Below are positions 56,110 through 64,000 of a stretch of DNA of 64,000 bases, one piece after another. This stretch comes from Gordonia sp. ABSL11-1 (lineage in GTDB: Bacteria > Actinomycetota > Actinomycetes > Mycobacteriales > Mycobacteriaceae): contig NZ_JASXSI010000008.1 in assembly GCF_030315685.1 (NCBI RefSeq), positions 62,001-126,000 of the forward strand, given 5' to 3'. Within the stretch, counting starts at the first letter, position 1; each line of letters starts with the position of its first letter. The notes beneath the pieces are model-generated. The model did no database searches. It had not been told where the DNA came from and worked only from the letters and a program-made list of their open reading frames with translations. The position numbers and the translations under genes were made by a program.

Positions 56110-56733
56110 TCACTCCTCTGGGCTGGCCAGCGCGTTGATCGCAGCCGCGGTGATCGCCGACCCCCCGCGTCGACCGGTGACTGTGATGAACTCGAGGTCT
56201 CCTCGCTCGGCGAGCGCCGCGCACGACTCCTCGGCGCCGACGAAACCGACCGGCGCCCCGACGACGGCCGCGGGTCGTGGCGCGCCGTCGTCGATCATGT
56301 CGAGCAGTGCGAACAGGGCGGTCGGCGCGTTGCCGATCGCGACGACCGAACCCTCGAGTGACGGTCGCCAGAACTCCAGGGCCGCAGCAGTTCTGGTGGT
56401 TCCCATCGTCGACGCCAGCTTGGCGAGCATCGGCTCGGACAGGTGACATCGCACATCGTTGTCGGCGGGCAGACGCCTGCGGGTCACGCCGGCCGCCACC
56501 ATCGAGGCGTCGCACAGGATCGGCGCGCCCGACTCGAGGGCCGTCCGCGCCGCGCGCACCACACCGGGGGTCGCGACGACGTCGTCGGTGAGGTCGGTCT
56601 GGCCGCACGCATGGATCATCCGGACGACCACCCCGGCGACATCGGGGGCGAAGGCACTCAGGTCCGATTCGGCCCGGATGGTGGCAAAGGACTGGCGATA
56701 GATCGCGGGGCCGTCACGCAGGTAGTCGGTCAT
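56110..56733 (-). CDS. cobH: Precorrin-8X methylmutase
   Basis: Moves the methyl group from C11 to C12 to form hydrogenobyrinate. The product has 207 residues, the usual length. VVVRMIHACGQTDLTDDVV contains the catalytic His, and GAPILCDASMVAAGVTRRRL and GNAPTALFALLDMIDDGAPR are the conserved family blocks. It follows cobG after 12 bases on the same strand and is followed by cobIJ, so cobG-cobH-cobIJ form one operon. Confidence 0.95.
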   Translation of the reverse strand: MTDYLRDGPAIYRQSFATIRAESDLSAFAPDVAGVVVRMIHACGQTDLTDDVVATPGVVRAARTALESGAPILCDASMVAAGVTRRRLPADNDVRCHLSEPMLAKLASTMGTTRTAAALEFWRPSLEGSVVAIGNAPTALFALLDMIDDGAPRPAAVVGAPVGFVGAEESCAALAERGDLEFITVTGRRGGSAITAAAINALASPEE

Positions 56734-56745
56734 GGTGCGGTCAGC

Positions 56746-57939
56746 CTATCGACGGTGTGTGCGATACCCGCCGTCGGGATCGGCGACCACGCGCTCGTGC
56801 GGTACCGCGGGCGAACCGCAACCGCGGGGGCACCCGACCCAGTGTTCACGGTCGCCGATCGCCTCGCCGTCACGGACGTGGGCGAGCAGATCCTCGCGCA
56901 CCGGCGCGGTCGCGTTGGCGCACCCGGGGGCACCGACACAGCAGCTGACCCGAGCCCAGGGGGAGGTGGCGTCGAAGATCAGCCCCATCGGCGCGAGCAC
57001 CCGCACCACCGTCTCCGCGACGCCCTCACCCAGATCGCAGATGAGGATCTCCCGATCGGGCGTGATGATGACCGGCGCCTCGACGGCGGCGATGAACTCG
57101 GCCAGCCGTGCCGGGATCCGGCCCAGCTCGACCACCGCACCGAGCAACACGCGACCGTCGTCCTGGTCGAACCAGCCGACGATCGGCTCGCCCACCGCCG
57201 GGGCACCGTCCGGCGCGGCGTCATCGGGCGCGGCGTCACCGGGCCCGCGGACGGCCGGAGGCAATCGTGTCCCCATCCGCTCCTCGACCGCCGATCGTTC
57301 GTCCGGCGTCAGGTCCCCGATCCGCCAGGTCCCGGGTGCGCTCTCGACCAGCATGTGGGCCACGTCGAGCAGGGCGTCCACGATCATCTCGACGCCGCGC
57401 GCCGAACCGACGGGCTCGTCGTCGACGAGGATGTCGGCGACGATGTCCGGGCCGTCGACCGAGCGCACCAGCGCGCACACGTCGGGTCGGTGCCTGCGGA
57501 TGTCGCCGCGGCCGTCGTCGACACCGAACAGGAAGCGTCCAGAGAGCTCCGCCGACCACCCCTCGGTGCGCAGTCGGGAATCGAGCGCCTCGGCCACCGG
57601 CGCGACGTCGGCGATCCCACCGATCCGGCCGGTCAGCGGGCTGACCTCGATGTTGCGGACCTTGTCGTGTGTCGAACTCGGGGCGAGTCCGGCCTCGATC
57701 ACCGCCTCGGCCACGGCGTCGACGTCTCCGATGCCGCGTAACTGCAGGTTGGCACGTGCGGTGAGTTCCAGGAACCCGTCGCCGTGCGCCGCGGCGGCCT
57801 GCGCGAGGAGCGTCAGCTGATCGGGGCCGATGCGGCCACCGGGCAGCCGCACGCGCGCCACCGCGCCGTCCGCCGCCTCGTGTGTGCTGAACACACCGGG
57901 GCAGCGGTCGGCGAGGCCGCGTCGGGAGGGCTGGGACAC
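56746..57939 (-). CDS. cobG: Precorrin-3B synthase (oxygen-dependent)
   Basis: Sulfite-reductase-like iron-sulfur monooxygenase that adds the C20 hydroxyl and gamma-lactone to precorrin-3A, the step that defines the aerobic route. The product has 397 residues. The N-terminal domain contains ELTARANLQLRGI, typical of siroheme/ferredoxin-dependent reductases; the cluster cysteines are in VSCCVGAPGCANATAPVRED and WVGCPRGCGSPAV. A low-complexity Asp/Pro/Ala insert (GDAAPDDAAPDGAPAV) separates the halves. GTG 57939 follows TACCCT by seven bases. It is divergent from the riboswitch-controlled cobN. Confidence 0.92.
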   Translation of the reverse strand: MSQPSRRGLADRCPGVFSTHEAADGAVARVRLPGGRIGPDQLTLLAQAAAAHGDGFLELTARANLQLRGIGDVDAVAEAVIEAGLAPSSTHDKVRNIEVSPLTGRIGGIADVAPVAEALDSRLRTEGWSAELSGRFLFGVDDGRGDIRRHRPDVCALVRSVDGPDIVADILVDDEPVGSARGVEMIVDALLDVAHMLVESAPGTWRIGDLTPDERSAVEERMGTRLPPAVRGPGDAAPDDAAPDGAPAVGEPIVGWFDQDDGRVLLGAVVELGRIPARLAEFIAAVEAPVIITPDREILICDLGEGVAETVVRVLAPMGLIFDATSPWARVSCCVGAPGCANATAPVREDLLAHVRDGEAIGDREHWVGCPRGCGSPAVPHERVVADPDGGYRTHRR

Positions 57940-57946
57940 GACCCCC

Positions 57947-57952
57947 AGGGTA
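57947..57952 (-). promoter_or_regulatory. Leaderless -10 hexamer (TACCCT) of the cobG-cobH-cobIJ operon
   Basis: On the minus strand TACCCT ends seven bases before GTG 57939. A leaderless transcript leaves no space for a riboswitch on this operon. Confidence 0.5.
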
Positions 57953-57989
57953 GGCGCCCGCCGATGCGCGCCTGCCCGTGACTAGGCTG

Positions 57990-58110
57990 AACGCACCGAG
58001 GTGGCAGAAGCCGGTGCAACGCCGGCACGGTCGCGCCACTGTGACGGCACCCGGTCGCCGGGACGCCGAAGTCAGACCTGCACCCCGGGATGCACCACTG
58101 AACCCCTGGC
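57990..58110 (+). ncRNA. Cobalamin riboswitch in the cobN leader
   Basis: The conserved core is easy to read: GCAGAAGCCGGTGCAACGCC (58004-58023), then GGCACGGTC, the B12-box segment GCCACTG (58035-58041), and the closing GAAGTCAGACCT (58068-58079). These fit the AdoCbl riboswitch consensus of an AAGCCGGTG stem, CACGGTC and GCCACTGT, and GAGTCAGA. Outer ends are approximate. The aptamer ends about 50-75 bases before ATG 58155; the GAGGAGA ribosome site (58144-58150) lies in the region that could be sequestered, so translation control is likely. It should repress cobN when cobalamin is abundant. Confidence 0.92.
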
Positions 58111-58154
58111 ACCACCGACCACGCACCGGGCGCGCCTCCCGGCGAGGAGATCTC

Positions 58155-61100
58155 ATGATCCTGCTGCTCTCGACCTCGGACACCGACCTGATCACCGCCG
58201 CCGCGAGTGACGCCGACTTCTCCGGCGCCAACCCTTCGCGCATCCTGGTCGACGACATCCCGGGCCTGGCGGCCGGCGCGGACCTCATCATCGTCCGCAT
58301 CCTCGGTGGTGTGCGCGCGTGGGAGGCCGGGTTGGCCACCGTCGCCGCAATCGGCAAGCCGCTCGTGGTGTGCTCGGGCGAGCAGCAACCCGATCCCGAT
58401 CTGATGGCCCTGTCGACGGTGCCCGCGGGCGTCGTCGCCGAGGCGCACAACTATCTGGCCGCCGGTGGGGTGGCCAACATCGTCAATCTGCACAACTTCC
58501 TGTCGGACACCGTGCTGCTCACGGGCATCGGCTTCGAGCCGCCGGCGCAGACACCGGCGTGGGGAGTGCTCGACCGCGACCGACGCGAACCGGCCGGCCC
58601 GGCGCCGACCGTCGCCGTCCTCTACTACCGCGCACAGCACCTGGCCGGCAACACCCGGTACATAGAGGCGCTGTGCACCGCCATCGAGGACCGCGGGGCG
58701 CGTGCTCTTCCGATCTTCTGTGCGTCGCTGCGCACCGCCCCCGATGACCTGATCGAGCTGCTCGGCACCGCCGACGCGCTCGTCGTGACCGTGCTCGCCG
58801 CGGGCGGTGCCACCCCGGCGACGGCCTCGGCCGGCGGTGATGACGACGCCTGGAACATCGAACGGCTCGCCGGTCTCGACGTCCCGATCCTGCAGGGGCT
58901 GTGTCTCACCGGGTCACGCGCCGACTGGGCGGCCACCGACGACGGCCTGTCACCCCTCGACGTCGCCACGCAGGTGGCGGTACCCGAGTTCGACGGCCGC
59001 ATCATCACCGTTCCGTTCTCGTTCAAGGAGTTCGACGAGAACGGTTTGCCCTGGTATCAGCCGGACCCGGAGCGCTGCGCCCGCGTCGCCGGTATCGCGG
59101 TCGCCCACGCCCGCCTCCGGTCCATTCCTCCTTCGGAACGTCGTGTCGCGCTGATGCTCTCGGCGTATCCGACCAAACACGCGCGAATCGGCAACGCGGT
59201 CGGCCTCGACACCCCGCGCAGTCTGCTGCACCTGTTGATCGCGCTGCGATCCGCCGGCTACGACATCGGGCCCGCCGACGGACCCGACGCGATCCCGGGT
59301 CTCGCCGAGTCCGACTCCGACGCCCTCATCCACGCGATCGTCGAGGCCGGCGGCCAGGACGCCGACTGGCTCACCGAGGAGACACTGGCCGCGAACCCGA
59401 TCCGTGTCGCGGCGCAGGACTACCGTCGCTGGTTCGCCACGCTGCCGGAGAGTCTGCGCACGGCTGTCGAGGAGCACTGGGGGCCGGCCCCGGGTGAGCT
59501 GTTCGTCGACCGTTCCCGCAACGCCGACGGCGACATCGTCGTCGCCGCACTACCGTTCGGCAACACCGTGATCATGGTGCAGCCTCCGCGCGGATTCGGG
59601 GAGAATCCGGTGGCCATCTATCACGATCCCGATCTGCCGCCGTCGCACCACTACCTCGCGTCCTACCGGTGGCTGACAGGCCGGGACGCCACCGACGGCG
59701 CGGACGGGTCCGGCGAGCAGTTCGGTGTCGGCGGATTCGGGGCGGATGCCATCGTGCACGTCGGCAAGCACGGGAATCTCGAGTGGCTCCCCGGCAAGAC
59801 GTTGGGCATGTCCGCGGGGTGCGGGACCGATGCGGCACTCGGCGACGTCCCGCTGATCTACCCGTTCCTGGTCAACGATCCGGGCGAGGGCACCCAGGCG
59901 AAGCGTCGTGCCCACGCGATCCTGGTCGATCACCTCATCCCGCCCATGGCCCGCGCCGAGTCCTACGGCGACATCTCCCGTCTGGAGCAACTGCTCGACG
60001 AGCACGCCAACATCTCCGCGCTGGACCCGGCCAAACTCCCGGCGATCCGGCAGCAGATCTGGACGCTGCTGACGGCGGCCAAGATGGACCATGACCTCGG
60101 CCTCACCGAGCGGCCCGACGAAGAGGTCTTCGACGACATGCTGCTGCACGTCGACGGCTGGCTCTGCGAGATCAAGGATGTCCAGATCCGCGACGGCCTG
60201 CACGTCCTGGGGCAGGCGCCCGCCGACGACGGTGAGGTCGACCTGGTGCTCGCCATGCTGCGCGCCCGTCAGCTCTGGGGCGGTGCGCAGGCACTGCCGG
60301 GCCTGCGCGAGGCGCTGGGGCTGACCGAGGACGGATCGGCCGCGCGCGGCGCGGTCGACGACATCGAGTCGACCGCACGGGCGCTGGTGGCGGCCTGTGC
60401 GAAGGGGGACTGGACCGCGCAGGCGATCTCCGACGCGAGCGCGGGCCATCCCGACGCGGTCGCGGACGTGCTGCGCTTCGCCGCGACGGAGGTCGTGCCG
60501 CGGTTGCGACAGACCGGCCGCGAGATCGATCAGATCCTGCGTGCCCTCGACGGCCGCTTCATCGAGGCCGGGGCCAGCGGGTCCCCCTTGCGCGGTCTGA
60601 TCAACGTGCTGCCCACCGGCCGCAACTTCTACTCCGTCGATCCCAAGGCCGTGCCATCACGGCTGGCGTGGGAAACCGGTCGGGCACTTGCCGATTCGCT
60701 GGTGGAACGCTACCTCGCCGACCACGGCACCTATCCGCCGTCGGTCGGCCTGTCGGTGTGGGGGACCAGTGCCATGCGCACCTCGGGCGACGACATCGCC
60801 GAGGTGCTCGCGCTGCTCGGCGTGATGCCGGTGTGGGACGAGGCGTCGCGCCGCGTCGTCGACCTCGAGCTGATCGGCCCGGCGGAGTTGGGCCGGCCCC
60901 GCATCGACGTCACCGTGCGGATCTCCGGCTTCTTCCGGGACGCGTTCCCGCATGTCGTGACCATGCTCGACGACGCCGTGGCGCTGGCCGCGGCCGCCGA
61001 CGAACCCGACGAGCTGAACTTCGTCGCCGCGCACGTCCGCGCAGCCGTCGCCGAACACGGAGACCGACGACGTGCCGTCACCCGTGTCTTCGGGTCCAAG

Positions 61101-61805
61101 CCCGGCACATACGGGGCCGGACTGCTGCAGCTGATCGACTCCCGGGAATGGCGCAGCGACGCCGACCTCGCGCAGGTGTACACCGAGTGGGGCGGTTACG
61201 CGTACGGACGCGACCTGGCCGGGGTTCCCGCCGTCGACGACATGCGCGCCGCCTACCGGCGGATCGCCGTCGCAGCCAAGAACACCGACACACGCGAACA
61301 CGACATCGCCGACTCCGACGACTACTTCCAGTACCACGGCGGCATGGTCGCCACCGTTCGCGCACTGACCGGCACGTCCCCCGACGCCTACATCGGCGAC
61401 AGCACACGTCCCGATGCGGTACGCACCAGGACTCTGTCGGAGGAGACCAGCCGCGTGTTCCGGGCGCGGGTGGTCAACCCCCGGTGGATCTCGGCGATGC
61501 AGCGGCACGGATACAAGGGCGCGTTCGAGATGGCCGCCACCGTCGACTATCTCTTCGGCTACGACGCGACGACGAACGTCGTCGCCGACTGGATGTACGA
61601 GAAGCTGACCGAGGCCTACGTCCTCGACGAGGACAACCAGCGGTTCATGCAGCAGTCGAATCCGTGGGCACTGCACGGGATCGCCGAACGGCTGCTCGAG
61701 GCCGTGGAACGCGACCTGTGGGAGCAGCCGCCCGTCGAGATGCTCGACCGTCTGCGTCAGGTCTATCTGGAGACCGAGGGGGACATCGAGGGCCGCGCCG
61801 ACTGA
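58155..61805 (+). CDS. cobN: Cobaltochelatase subunit CobN
   Basis: Large subunit of the ATP-dependent enzyme that inserts cobalt into hydrogenobyrinic acid a,c-diamide in the aerobic pathway; it works with CobS/CobT- or ChlID-type AAA partners that are not in this window. The 1216 residues are the usual size. Conserved blocks include the N-terminal LLLSTSDTDLITAAASDADF, the corrin-site IVHVGKHGNLEWLPGKTLGM, FGSKPGTYGAGLLQLIDSRE, and the C-terminal NPRWISAMQRHGYKGAFEMA. GAGGAGA five bases before ATG 58155 is the ribosome site. Expression is governed by the riboswitch directly upstream. Confidence 0.95.
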   Translation: MILLLSTSDTDLITAAASDADFSGANPSRILVDDIPGLAAGADLIIVRILGGVRAWEAGLATVAAIGKPLVVCSGEQQPDPDLMALSTVPAGVVAEAHNYLAAGGVANIVNLHNFLSDTVLLTGIGFEPPAQTPAWGVLDRDRREPAGPAPTVAVLYYRAQHLAGNTRYIEALCTAIEDRGARALPIFCASLRTAPDDLIELLGTADALVVTVLAAGGATPATASAGGDDDAWNIERLAGLDVPILQGLCLTGSRADWAATDDGLSPLDVATQVAVPEFDGRIITVPFSFKEFDENGLPWYQPDPERCARVAGIAVAHARLRSIPPSERRVALMLSAYPTKHARIGNAVGLDTPRSLLHLLIALRSAGYDIGPADGPDAIPGLAESDSDALIHAIVEAGGQDADWLTEETLAANPIRVAAQDYRRWFATLPESLRTAVEEHWGPAPGELFVDRSRNADGDIVVAALPFGNTVIMVQPPRGFGENPVAIYHDPDLPPSHHYLASYRWLTGRDATDGADGSGEQFGVGGFGADAIVHVGKHGNLEWLPGKTLGMSAGCGTDAALGDVPLIYPFLVNDPGEGTQAKRRAHAILVDHLIPPMARAESYGDISRLEQLLDEHANISALDPAKLPAIRQQIWTLLTAAKMDHDLGLTERPDEEVFDDMLLHVDGWLCEIKDVQIRDGLHVLGQAPADDGEVDLVLAMLRARQLWGGAQALPGLREALGLTEDGSAARGAVDDIESTARALVAACAKGDWTAQAISDASAGHPDAVADVLRFAATEVVPRLRQTGREIDQILRALDGRFIEAGASGSPLRGLINVLPTGRNFYSVDPKAVPSRLAWETGRALADSLVERYLADHGTYPPSVGLSVWGTSAMRTSGDDIAEVLALLGVMPVWDEASRRVVDLELIGPAELGRPRIDVTVRISGFFRDAFPHVVTMLDDAVALAAAADEPDELNFVAAHVRAAVAEHGDRRRAVTRVFGSKPGTYGAGLLQLIDSREWRSDADLAQVYTEWGGYAYGRDLAGVPAVDDMRAAYRRIAVAAKNTDTREHDIADSDDYFQYHGGMVATVRALTGTSPDAYIGDSTRPDAVRTRTLSEETSRVFRARVVNPRWISAMQRHGYKGAFEMAATVDYLFGYDATTNVVADWMYEKLTEAYVLDEDNQRFMQQSNPWALHGIAERLLEAVERDLWEQPPVEMLDRLRQVYLETEGDIEGRAD

Positions 61806-61873
61806 CTCCTCGGCGATTCCACGGACGCTTGTCCTTCGGCCGTCTCGTCGCCGGTGTGAAATCTTCCCCCGAA

Positions 61874-61899
61874 ACCGGGAGAAATCCGGCGCTCCCGGT
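61874..61899. terminator. Hairpin after cobN
   Basis: ACCGGGAG (61874-61881) pairs with CTCCCGGT (61892-61899) across ten bases, about 70 bases after the cobN stop. There is no T-run. Confidence 0.4.
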
Positions 61900-61971
61900 C
61901 GTTGCATCGGTAGTGAGGGCCCGTGGCCGACCGACCGGCCGGCGTCGCGGGTCCGGAGAGGCAGGGATCCG

Positions 61972-62475
61972 ATGCGGATGCTCTATGTGATCGCGTACCT
62001 CGCGATCGAGATCGGCGCCTTCGTGACGATGGCACACTTCCTCGGCTTCGGCTGGGCGGTGCTCATCACACTGGCCGCCGTCGTCGTGGGTTTCCTCCTG
62101 CTCCAGCAGCAGGGGCGCAAGGTCTTCGCCGAACTTCGTCGCGCCTCCCGCAACGAGGTCGACCCTCGCGGTCCGCTGACCGACACGGCGCTGCTGGCGG
62201 CGGCGAGCCTGCTCATGGTCATCCCGGGTGTGGTCTCCACCCTCGCCGGCCTGATCCTGCTGGCCCCGCCGGTACGACGCATCCTGCGGCCGGTGGTGGC
62301 GGCCACCGGTGCACGGAGCTTCGCGGCGACCATGGACCGGGCGGGCATCTATGCCAGCGGCATGTACGTCGGGCGGGGCACCGTCATCGACGGCACCGTG
62401 GTCGACGGCGACGGCACCGTCGTCAGCCCGGCGTCGGGCGAGCGGACCGACCGCGGCCTGCCGCGGGGCCACTGA
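61972..62475 (+). CDS. FxsA family membrane protein
   Basis: A 167-residue protein with three to four membrane helices in the first 110 residues: LYVIAYLAIEIGAFVTMAHF, then the second hydrophobic helix that follows LGFGWAVLITLAAVVVGFLL, and after a charged loop DTALLAAASLLMVIPGVVST. This is the FxsA layout; the E. coli member interferes with phage T7 exclusion by F when overproduced, but its normal role is unknown. The C-terminal ~50 residues are a hydrophilic Gly/Asp/Val-rich tail (GTVIDGTVVDGDGTVV) in a repeated pattern. GGAGAGGC lies before ATG 61972; an ATG two codons later is also possible. Confidence 0.85.
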   Translation: MRMLYVIAYLAIEIGAFVTMAHFLGFGWAVLITLAAVVVGFLLLQQQGRKVFAELRRASRNEVDPRGPLTDTALLAAASLLMVIPGVVSTLAGLILLAPPVRRILRPVVAATGARSFAATMDRAGIYASGMYVGRGTVIDGTVVDGDGTVVSPASGERTDRGLPRGH

Positions 62476-62511
62476 CGGTGTGAGCGGTCCAGCAGGGCAC
62501 ACTGGACCACC

Positions 62512-64000
62512 GTGACAACAGAACTGCTGCTCGGCGGCGTCGTCTATTCGCCTGCCGCACCCGACGCGACCGCGATCGCCGTCACCGATGGCGTCGTCGT
62601 ATGGGTCGGCAGTGACGACGTCGGACGGGCACTGCACCCCGACGCACACGTCGTCGATCTGGACGGTCGGTTCGTCGCACCGGGTTTCGTCGACTCCCAT
62701 GTCCACCTCACCTCCACCGGCCTCGCCCTCGCGGGCCTCACGCTGAACGACGCCACCGACCGCGCCGATTGCCTGCGTCGCGTCGCCGCGTTCGCCGCGG
62801 ACACCGCCGAGGGGGAACTGATCTGGGGACTGGGCTGGGACGACTCCTCCTGGACGGGCAGCGTCCCGGACGACGGCCGATTCCCGACGACAAGCGAGAT
62901 CGACGCGATCGTCGGCACCCTGCCGGTCTACCTCGCCCGCATCGACGAACACTCCGCCGTCGCCTCGACAGCGCTGCGCCGCCTGGTTCCCGATCTGGAC
63001 GATGCCGTCGGCTATCACCCGGAGGAACCCCTCGTCGCCGAGGCCCATCACCTGGTGCGCGGGGCGGCGCGTCAACTGGTGACCGCCGCACAGCGCACCC
63101 GCGCCCAACGTCGTGCGCTGGACCATGCCGCCGCCCACGGTGTCGTCGCCGTGCACGAGAACGGCGGACCCGACATCAGCGGCCTCGACGACTTCCTCGC
63201 GCTCGGTGCCCTCGATCACCCCGTCGAGGTCCGTCGCTACTGGGGGCAGGCCGTGCAGAGCGCCGATCACGCCCGCGAACTCCTGGCCATCAGTCACGCC
63301 GACGCACTGGCCGGTGACCTGTTCATCGACGGCGCCATCGGATCCCACACCGCGTGGCTGACCGAGCCCTATCACGACGATCCCGGACACACCGGGATCA
63401 GCTATCTCGACTACGAGACGATCCGCGATCACATCCGCGCCTGCACCGAGATCGGTGTGCAGGCCGGCTTCCACGTCATCGGCGACGCCGCCACCGCGTC
63501 GGTCGTCGCAGCCTTCGACGAGCTCGCATCCGATCTCGGCACGCCGGCACTGGCCCGCTGCGCGCACCGCATCGAACACGCCGAGATGGTCTCGGTCGAC
63601 CAGGCCGGCGTGCTCGCGCGATGCGGGGTGGTCGCCAGCATGCAGCCGCTGTTCGACGCCGAGTGGGGTGGGCCGGGCGACCTCTACGAACAGCGTCTCG
63701 GCGCGGCGCGGACCGCAGGACTGAACAACTTCGCCGGACACGCCCGCGAGGGCCTGATCCTGGCGTTCTCGTCGGATGCGCCGGTCACCCCGATCGACCC
63801 CTGGTCGACCATCCGCGCCGCGGTCCATCATCATCAGCCGCGCAACGCGATCTCGGCGCGTGGCGCCTTCGCGGCCGCCACCCGCGGAGGGTGGCGTGCC
63901 GCCGGCGTCAACAACGGGCTCACCGGCACCCTTGTACCGGGCGCCCCGGCGAGCTACGCCGTCTGGGAGATCGACGACCTCGTCGTCGCCGGATCGCACG
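62512..64000 (+). CDS. Amidohydrolase family protein (YtcJ-like), 3' end missing
   Basis: Metal-dependent hydrolase open from GTG 62512 to the window end, so at least 496 residues with the C-terminus not seen. The N-terminal beta-sandwich is followed by the metal site FVAPGFVDSHVHLTSTG (H-x-H). Later ligands are in VQAGFHVIGDAA (His) and HRIEHAEMVS (His), and the catalytic Asp in LAFSSDAPVTPIDPW. The order matches the YtcJ/amidohydrolase 3 subfamily, whose natural substrates are mostly unknown. CACACT eight bases upstream is a weak promoter candidate. Confidence 0.88.
   Translation, partial: MTTELLLGGVVYSPAAPDATAIAVTDGVVVWVGSDDVGRALHPDAHVVDLDGRFVAPGFVDSHVHLTSTGLALAGLTLNDATDRADCLRRVAAFAADTAEGELIWGLGWDDSSWTGSVPDDGRFPTTSEIDAIVGTLPVYLARIDEHSAVASTALRRLVPDLDDAVGYHPEEPLVAEAHHLVRGAARQLVTAAQRTRAQRRALDHAAAHGVVAVHENGGPDISGLDDFLALGALDHPVEVRRYWGQAVQSADHARELLAISHADALAGDLFIDGAIGSHTAWLTEPYHDDPGHTGISYLDYETIRDHIRACTEIGVQAGFHVIGDAATASVVAAFDELASDLGTPALARCAHRIEHAEMVSVDQAGVLARCGVVASMQPLFDAEWGGPGDLYEQRLGAARTAGLNNFAGHAREGLILAFSSDAPVTPIDPWSTIRAAVHHHQPRNAISARGAFAAATRGGWRAAGVNNGLTGTLVPGAPASYAVWEIDDLVVAGSH

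Noticed and set aside
61645-63999. A 784-residue antisense frame across cobN end, fxsA and the amidohydrolase gene
   Set aside because: It crosses three well-supported genes and shows only complement-derived low-complexity sequence.

Overview
The window reads as the chromosome of a high-GC, mycolate-type actinobacterium (order Mycobacteriales); a Gordonia- or Rhodococcus-like organism fits best, but the genus is an inference. The case rests on a mycothiol ligase (mshC), a complete Pup-proteasome locus, F420-type enzymes, DtxR/IdeR-type iron control, and a gene order that closely follows what I recall of the Mycobacterium tuberculosis Rv2141c-Rv2061c segment (M20 peptidase, PEBP protein, pyrD, uppP, mshC, PAC2, metH, hisEG, trmI, mpa, dop-pup-prcBA, pafABC, tatAC, helY, exonuclease, pepE, PPOX, SDR, cob genes). 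I see no insertion sequence, prophage, CRISPR array or integrase. It is core chromosome with a few accessory insertions.

Layout. 1-6.8 kb: end of a cation/proton antiporter, an iron-box-controlled siderophore pair (N-monooxygenase and siderophore-interacting flavoprotein), an LLM oxidoreductase, a nucleoside hydrolase, an MscS channel and tRNA-Leu(GAG). 6.8-17.6 kb: M20 peptidase, PEBP protein, pyrD, a lipoprotein, uppP, then a phosphatase / DUF3090 / kinase-like trio leading into mshC, and PAC2. 17.6-28.3 kb: metH, followed by accessory genes (MarR-MFS pair, membrane glycosyltransferase with a glycine-rich loop, frameshifted hydrolase, XRE regulator, HAD phosphatase), then hisE-hisG. 28.3-31.1 kb: thioesterase, RecB-like nuclease, trmI. 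31.3-44.2 kb: the proteasome region (mpa, an inserted glgP, dop, pup, prcB, prcA, pafA, pafB, pafC) followed by tatA-tatC. 44.2-51.8 kb: helY, a repeat-rich DUF4333 membrane protein, a 5'-3' exonuclease, a proline peptidase, a PPOX-fold protein and an SDR. 51.8-61.8 kb: aerobic cobalamin genes cobL-cobM-cobK, cobG-cobH-cobIJ (opposite strand) and cobN under a cobalamin riboswitch. 61.9-64 kb: FxsA-like protein and an amidohydrolase cut by the window end.

How it fits together. Pup is deamidated by Dop, ligated to substrates by PafA, and targets are unfolded by Mpa into PrcBA; PafBC is the DNA-damage-linked regulator pair encoded beside them. The cob genes make the corrin ring used by MetH encoded in the same window. 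A strong sequence-wide pattern is the leaderless promoter: about twenty genes have a TAnnnT-like hexamer ending 6-8 bases before the start codon and no Shine-Dalgarno, and this often decides the start. No intergenic stretch exceeds about 240 bases. I found no clear wholly new system. The best candidates for undescribed biology are the kinase-like/phosphatase/DUF3090/mshC cluster, the three-array repeat protein, glgP inside the proteasome locus, and a perfect 52-base palindrome fused to the tRNA-Leu 3' end.
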